From Sphingobium arseniciresistens (GTDB lineage: Bacteria > Pseudomonadota > Alphaproteobacteria > Sphingomonadales > Sphingomonadaceae): a stretch of DNA of 64,000 bases. The translations under genes and the position numbers were made by a program. How positions within the stretch are numbered: position 1 is the stretch's first letter; each line of letters opens with the position of its first letter. The notes beneath the pieces were generated by a model. That model ran no database searches. It saw only the letters and a list, made by a program, of their open reading frames with translations, and had not been told where the DNA came from. Shown here one piece after another: positions 62,657 through 64,000 of the stretch. The stretch is taken from NCBI GenBank assembly GCA_029167225.1, contig JARFNK010000024.1, positions 1-64,000 on the forward strand. Reading direction: 5' to 3'.

Positions 62657-62956
62657 TCATGGCAGTTCCCCCGGTGCCAGCAGGCCCTTTTCGTGGAGCA
62701 GCGCACGGGCATCGGCCATGCCTTGCTCAAGCGTCTCGGGTGAGCGCTTCCGCACCGCCGCCGCGACGATCGACATCGTCTGCAAGACACCGGCGAGGAT
62801 CTCGTCCTGCGAGGTGAAGACATAGCCCGCGCGGCTATCGGCGGCATGCTCGAGTGCGGGTCTGACGAGTTCGGAGACAGTGACGCCGACGCGCCGCGCA
62901 CGGCGGCTTAGACGGTCGAGCAGCTCGTCCTCGATACGGATGGTGATACGCGCCAA
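62657..62956 (-). CDS. Ribbon-helix-helix DNA-binding protein (transfer accessory)
   Basis: A 99-aa CopG/MetJ-type protein: an N-terminal beta strand ARITIRIEDELLDRLSRRAR, then GVTVSELVRPALEHA. TTG at 62956 is the likely start with AGGAGC upstream. In many transfer regions such a protein binds oriT or operators next to the relaxase genes. Here it is the first minus-strand gene before the coupling protein, 106 bases upstream of that gene, and faces palindromic DNA at 63046-63163, its likely target. Confidence 0.82.
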   Translation of the reverse strand: MARITIRIEDELLDRLSRRARRVGVTVSELVRPALEHAADSRAGYVFTSQDEILAGVLQTMSIVAAAVRKRSPETLEQGMADARALLHEKGLLAPGELP

Positions 62957-63045
62957 GGCGGTAGCTCCTGATGGAGCTTCGCCAGGGCGGTCTTGAAGCG
63001 CCTGACAGTATAGCCGGCCTTGAAGGAAAGCTCAAGAAAATCAGC

Positions 63046-63065
63046 CTGTCTGACGCGTCAGACAG
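63046..63065. promoter_or_regulatory. Perfect 20-bp palindrome CTGTCTGACGCGTCAGACAG
   Basis: A perfect dyad 90 bases upstream of the ribbon-helix-helix gene start. A closely similar copy (17 of 20 bases) lies at 63144-63163. It is not followed by T runs, so it reads as a protein-binding site rather than a terminator. Confidence 0.65.
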
Positions 63066-63143
63066 TGCAAGGGCGCGGTAATGCTGGGATTTTTGGCGGT
63101 CCGATATTGCGGCGTCACAGGTGTCCGACACATAATGTCGATT

Positions 63144-63163
63144 TTGTCCGACACGTCAGACAG
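63144..63163. promoter_or_regulatory. Second operator-like copy TTGTCCGACACGTCAGACAG
   Basis: This 20-base element matches the perfect palindrome at 63046-63065 at 17 positions, with the right half intact. Its centre is 98 bases from that of the first, and GTGTCCGACAC at 63121-63131 is a further half-like site between them. The spacing suggests cooperative binding of one regulator. Confidence 0.6.
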
Positions 63164-63253
63164 AATAACCAATTGTTTTTACTAGAGTTTCCGGCCTCAG
63201 CACCCGTGCGTACGGTGCATTACAAACCGCGAAGCGCGTGCGTCGCTTGCCCG

Positions 63254-63270
63254 CAGCGACGGCGTCGCTG
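63254..63270. repeat. Inverted repeat CAGCGAC-GGC-GTCGCTG
   Basis: A perfect seven-base-pair inverted repeat with a three-base loop, in the divergent region between transfer genes. Inverted repeats like this flank nic sites in some oriT regions; nothing else here proves it. Confidence 0.4.
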
Positions 63271-63424
63271 CGTCTGCTCCACCGCTGCCGGGCGCACCCT
63301 TGGCGGCTGGGTCTATGTGGGGGGATGGGCCGCGCTGCGCGGCGGTGTCGCTTGTGGTGCGGTTGCGCCTATGCGACAAGGATCGCGTGACGAGCGGACC
63401 AGCCTTGAGAGAAGGAAACTGGTC

Positions 63425-63748
63425 ATGCCGAAAATGTCGGAACGCGATAGGCTCGCCGATCTGGTCGAGCGGGAAAAGAAGATTGCTGGCGAGATTGTAG
63501 CGATGCGCCAGAAGCTACGGGATCGCTATGCTGCGATAGTTACGGCGCTGCCTGTCGAGCAAATGACGGAACGAGAGTTCCGCGACGTGCTGGGCCATGT
63601 GCTGCGGCTGGGCGGCGCTGCGGCGTTGGTCGCGCTCAAGGGGGCTTTAGCGGCATCCGATGCCCCCCGTTCGGGGAAGCCATCGCCGGCGACTCCCCCT
63701 CAAAAGGGGAATGACGGCGCGGCTTCAGGTGCCTCCATAGGGGCATGA
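63425..63748 (+). CDS. Small TraC-like / mobilisation accessory protein
   Basis: A 107-aa protein with a charged coiled-coil start ([20 protein letters not shown]) followed by a helical segment [21 protein letters not shown] and a Ala/Pro/Gly tail. It resembles small TraC-type transfer proteins found divergent from relaxase genes, but the match is not strong. ATG at 63425 has GAAGGAAAC upstream; the frame is open back to 63020, but that part crosses the operator region and is not protein-like. Confidence 0.65.
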   Translation: MPKMSERDRLADLVEREKKIAGEIVAMRQKLRDRYAAIVTALPVEQMTEREFRDVLGHVLRLGGAAALVALKGALAASDAPRSGKPSPATPPQKGNDGAASGASIGA

Positions 63749-63779
63749 GTTTGTCGCCCTGCCCCTTTTTTTCTCTTTT

Positions 63780-63805
63780 GCCGCCGCGCCGTCAGGCGCG
63801 GCGGC
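63780..63805. repeat. Perfect 11-bp hairpin GCCGCCGCGCC-GTCA-GGCGCGGCGGC
   Basis: A strong GC-rich hairpin 32 bases past the TraC-like stop. On the plus strand it follows, rather than precedes, a T-rich run, so it is not a standard plus-strand terminator, although it could still stall RNA polymerase. Confidence 0.6.
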
Positions 63806-63818
63806 GACCGGCGGCACG

Positions 63819-63852
63819 AAAAAAGGCCAGCGCGCTGGAAAGCGCGCCAGCC
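63819..63852 (-). terminator. Rho-independent terminator, minus strand
   Basis: Read on the minus strand: GGCTGGCGCGCT-TTCC-AGCGCGCTGGCC followed by six T. The 12-base stem has two G-U pairs. It lies 70 bases past the stop of the partial gene at the right edge and would end its transcript. Confidence 0.8.
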
Positions 63853-63885
63853 TTGGCGGGTTGGCGGGTCTATGATGATGATGGG

Positions 63886-63914
63886 TAGCGCGGCGCCAAT
63901 GAAGCGCCGCGCTA
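63886..63914. repeat. Perfect 11-bp hairpin TAGCGCGGCGC-N7-GCGCCGCGCTA
   Basis: A perfect inverted repeat with a CAATGAA loop, just past the stop of the right-edge partial gene. It has no T run; together with the terminator at 63819-63852 it forms a double-hairpin 3' region. Confidence 0.6.
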
Positions 63915-63921
63915 TATCAGG

Positions 63922-64000
63922 TCAGGCGTAGCGTCTGGCGCGGCTGAATGTGTCTCGCGGCTCTATCGGGCCGGTTGCCTGCTTCGGGGTCGGCTTGGGC
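63922..64000 (-). CDS. 3' end of a gene that enters from the right (partial)
   Basis: An open minus-strand frame runs from the window edge to a TGA at 63922-63924. It encodes a tail ending PRDTFSRARRYA. The two hairpins downstream support it as a real gene end. Too little is present to name a family. Confidence 0.5.
   Translation of the reverse strand, partial: PKPTPKQATGPIEPRDTFSRARRYA

Larger units (their letters stand above)
62957..63424. promoter_or_regulatory. Divergent control region, candidate oriT
   Basis: About 470 bases between divergent transfer genes. It carries the palindromes at 63046-63065 and 63144-63163, a hyphenated dyad GTGTC-C-GACAC at 63121-63131, and an inverted repeat CAGCGAC-GGC-GTCGCTG at 63254-63270. 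A GC-rich stretch lies from 63200 to 63400. These features suit operators and an origin of transfer, but no nic site can be named. Confidence 0.5.

Noticed and set aside
62551..62901. N-terminal extension of the coupling protein
   Set aside because: The extra 117 residues are Ser/Arg/Cys-rich, overlap the ribbon-helix-helix gene, and precede the natural start with its GGGGGAGG site at 62550.
63020..63424. Upstream extension of the TraC-like frame to 63020
   Set aside because: It would translate across the operator palindromes into Cys/Arg-rich sequence. ATG at 63425 has a good ribosome binding site and gives a normal small protein.
1..64000. tRNA, rRNA and complete insertion sequence genes
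   Set aside because: No cloverleaf-like 70-90 base segments, rRNA blocks, transposase frames or terminal inverted repeats with target duplications were recognised by eye; a covariance-model scan could still reveal small RNAs.

Overview
The window looks like a GC-rich alphaproteobacterial replicon, most probably from a sphingomonad (Sphingobium/Novosphingobium/Sphingomonas type). This is inferred from the gene families present: a SleB-type cell wall hydrolase, LuxR-type regulators with no LuxI, a FecI/FecR pair beside STN/TonB proteins, a PstS-like protein beside a type II secretion operon, and a MobF relaxase module. No rRNA, tRNA, CRISPR array or complete insertion sequence was seen. The conjugation genes at the right end suggest a plasmid, megaplasmid or integrative element.

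Layout. 0.6-5.1 kb: small accessory genes (hypothetical protein, two paralogous AraC-type regulators, an exported protein, a cell wall hydrolase, an orphan DUF1778-type antitoxin). 5.2-15.1 kb: one minus-strand type II secretion operon, gspE-F-G-H-I-J-L-M-C-D-K, whose genes overlap or nearly touch. Its prepilin peptidase lies apart at 50.3-51.1 kb. 15.6-17.3 kb: a divergent PstS-like phosphate-binding protein with a clear terminator, a plausible secretion substrate.

17.4-42.1 kb: a run of nine minus-strand genes built around a 4359-residue filamentous-haemagglutinin-like adhesin. In transcription order they are a LuxR-type regulator, a TpsB/FhaC transporter, a DUF2341-LamG-ExbB fusion, ExbD, TonB, a porin, the TpsA adhesin, a Hint-domain protein and a TPR-sulfotransferase. 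The proposal is a regulated, TonB-energised two-partner secretion and surface-display system. The adhesin ends in a Cys-x9-Cys hairpin like the one that tethers HMW1-type adhesins. This is the best candidate for an undescribed system.

42.4-51.1 kb: envelope signalling and surface-polymer genes: an STN-TonB protein, an HU protein, two more LuxR-type regulators, TonB, an ECF sigma factor with FecR, kdsB beside a remnant of kdsD, a winged-helix regulator and the prepilin peptidase. 51.1-56.2 kb: an accessory patch with two exported paralogues, a Rossmann-type flavoprotein-like gene coupled to a degenerate trypsin-like protein, and nested direct repeats that record past rearrangement. 56.2-64 kb: a conjugation module (lytic transglycosylase, membrane-anchored Mrr-like nuclease, MobF relaxase, VirD4/TraD-type coupling protein, ribbon-helix-helix protein, divergent small TraC-like protein) with an operator-rich, possibly oriT-containing region between the divergent genes.
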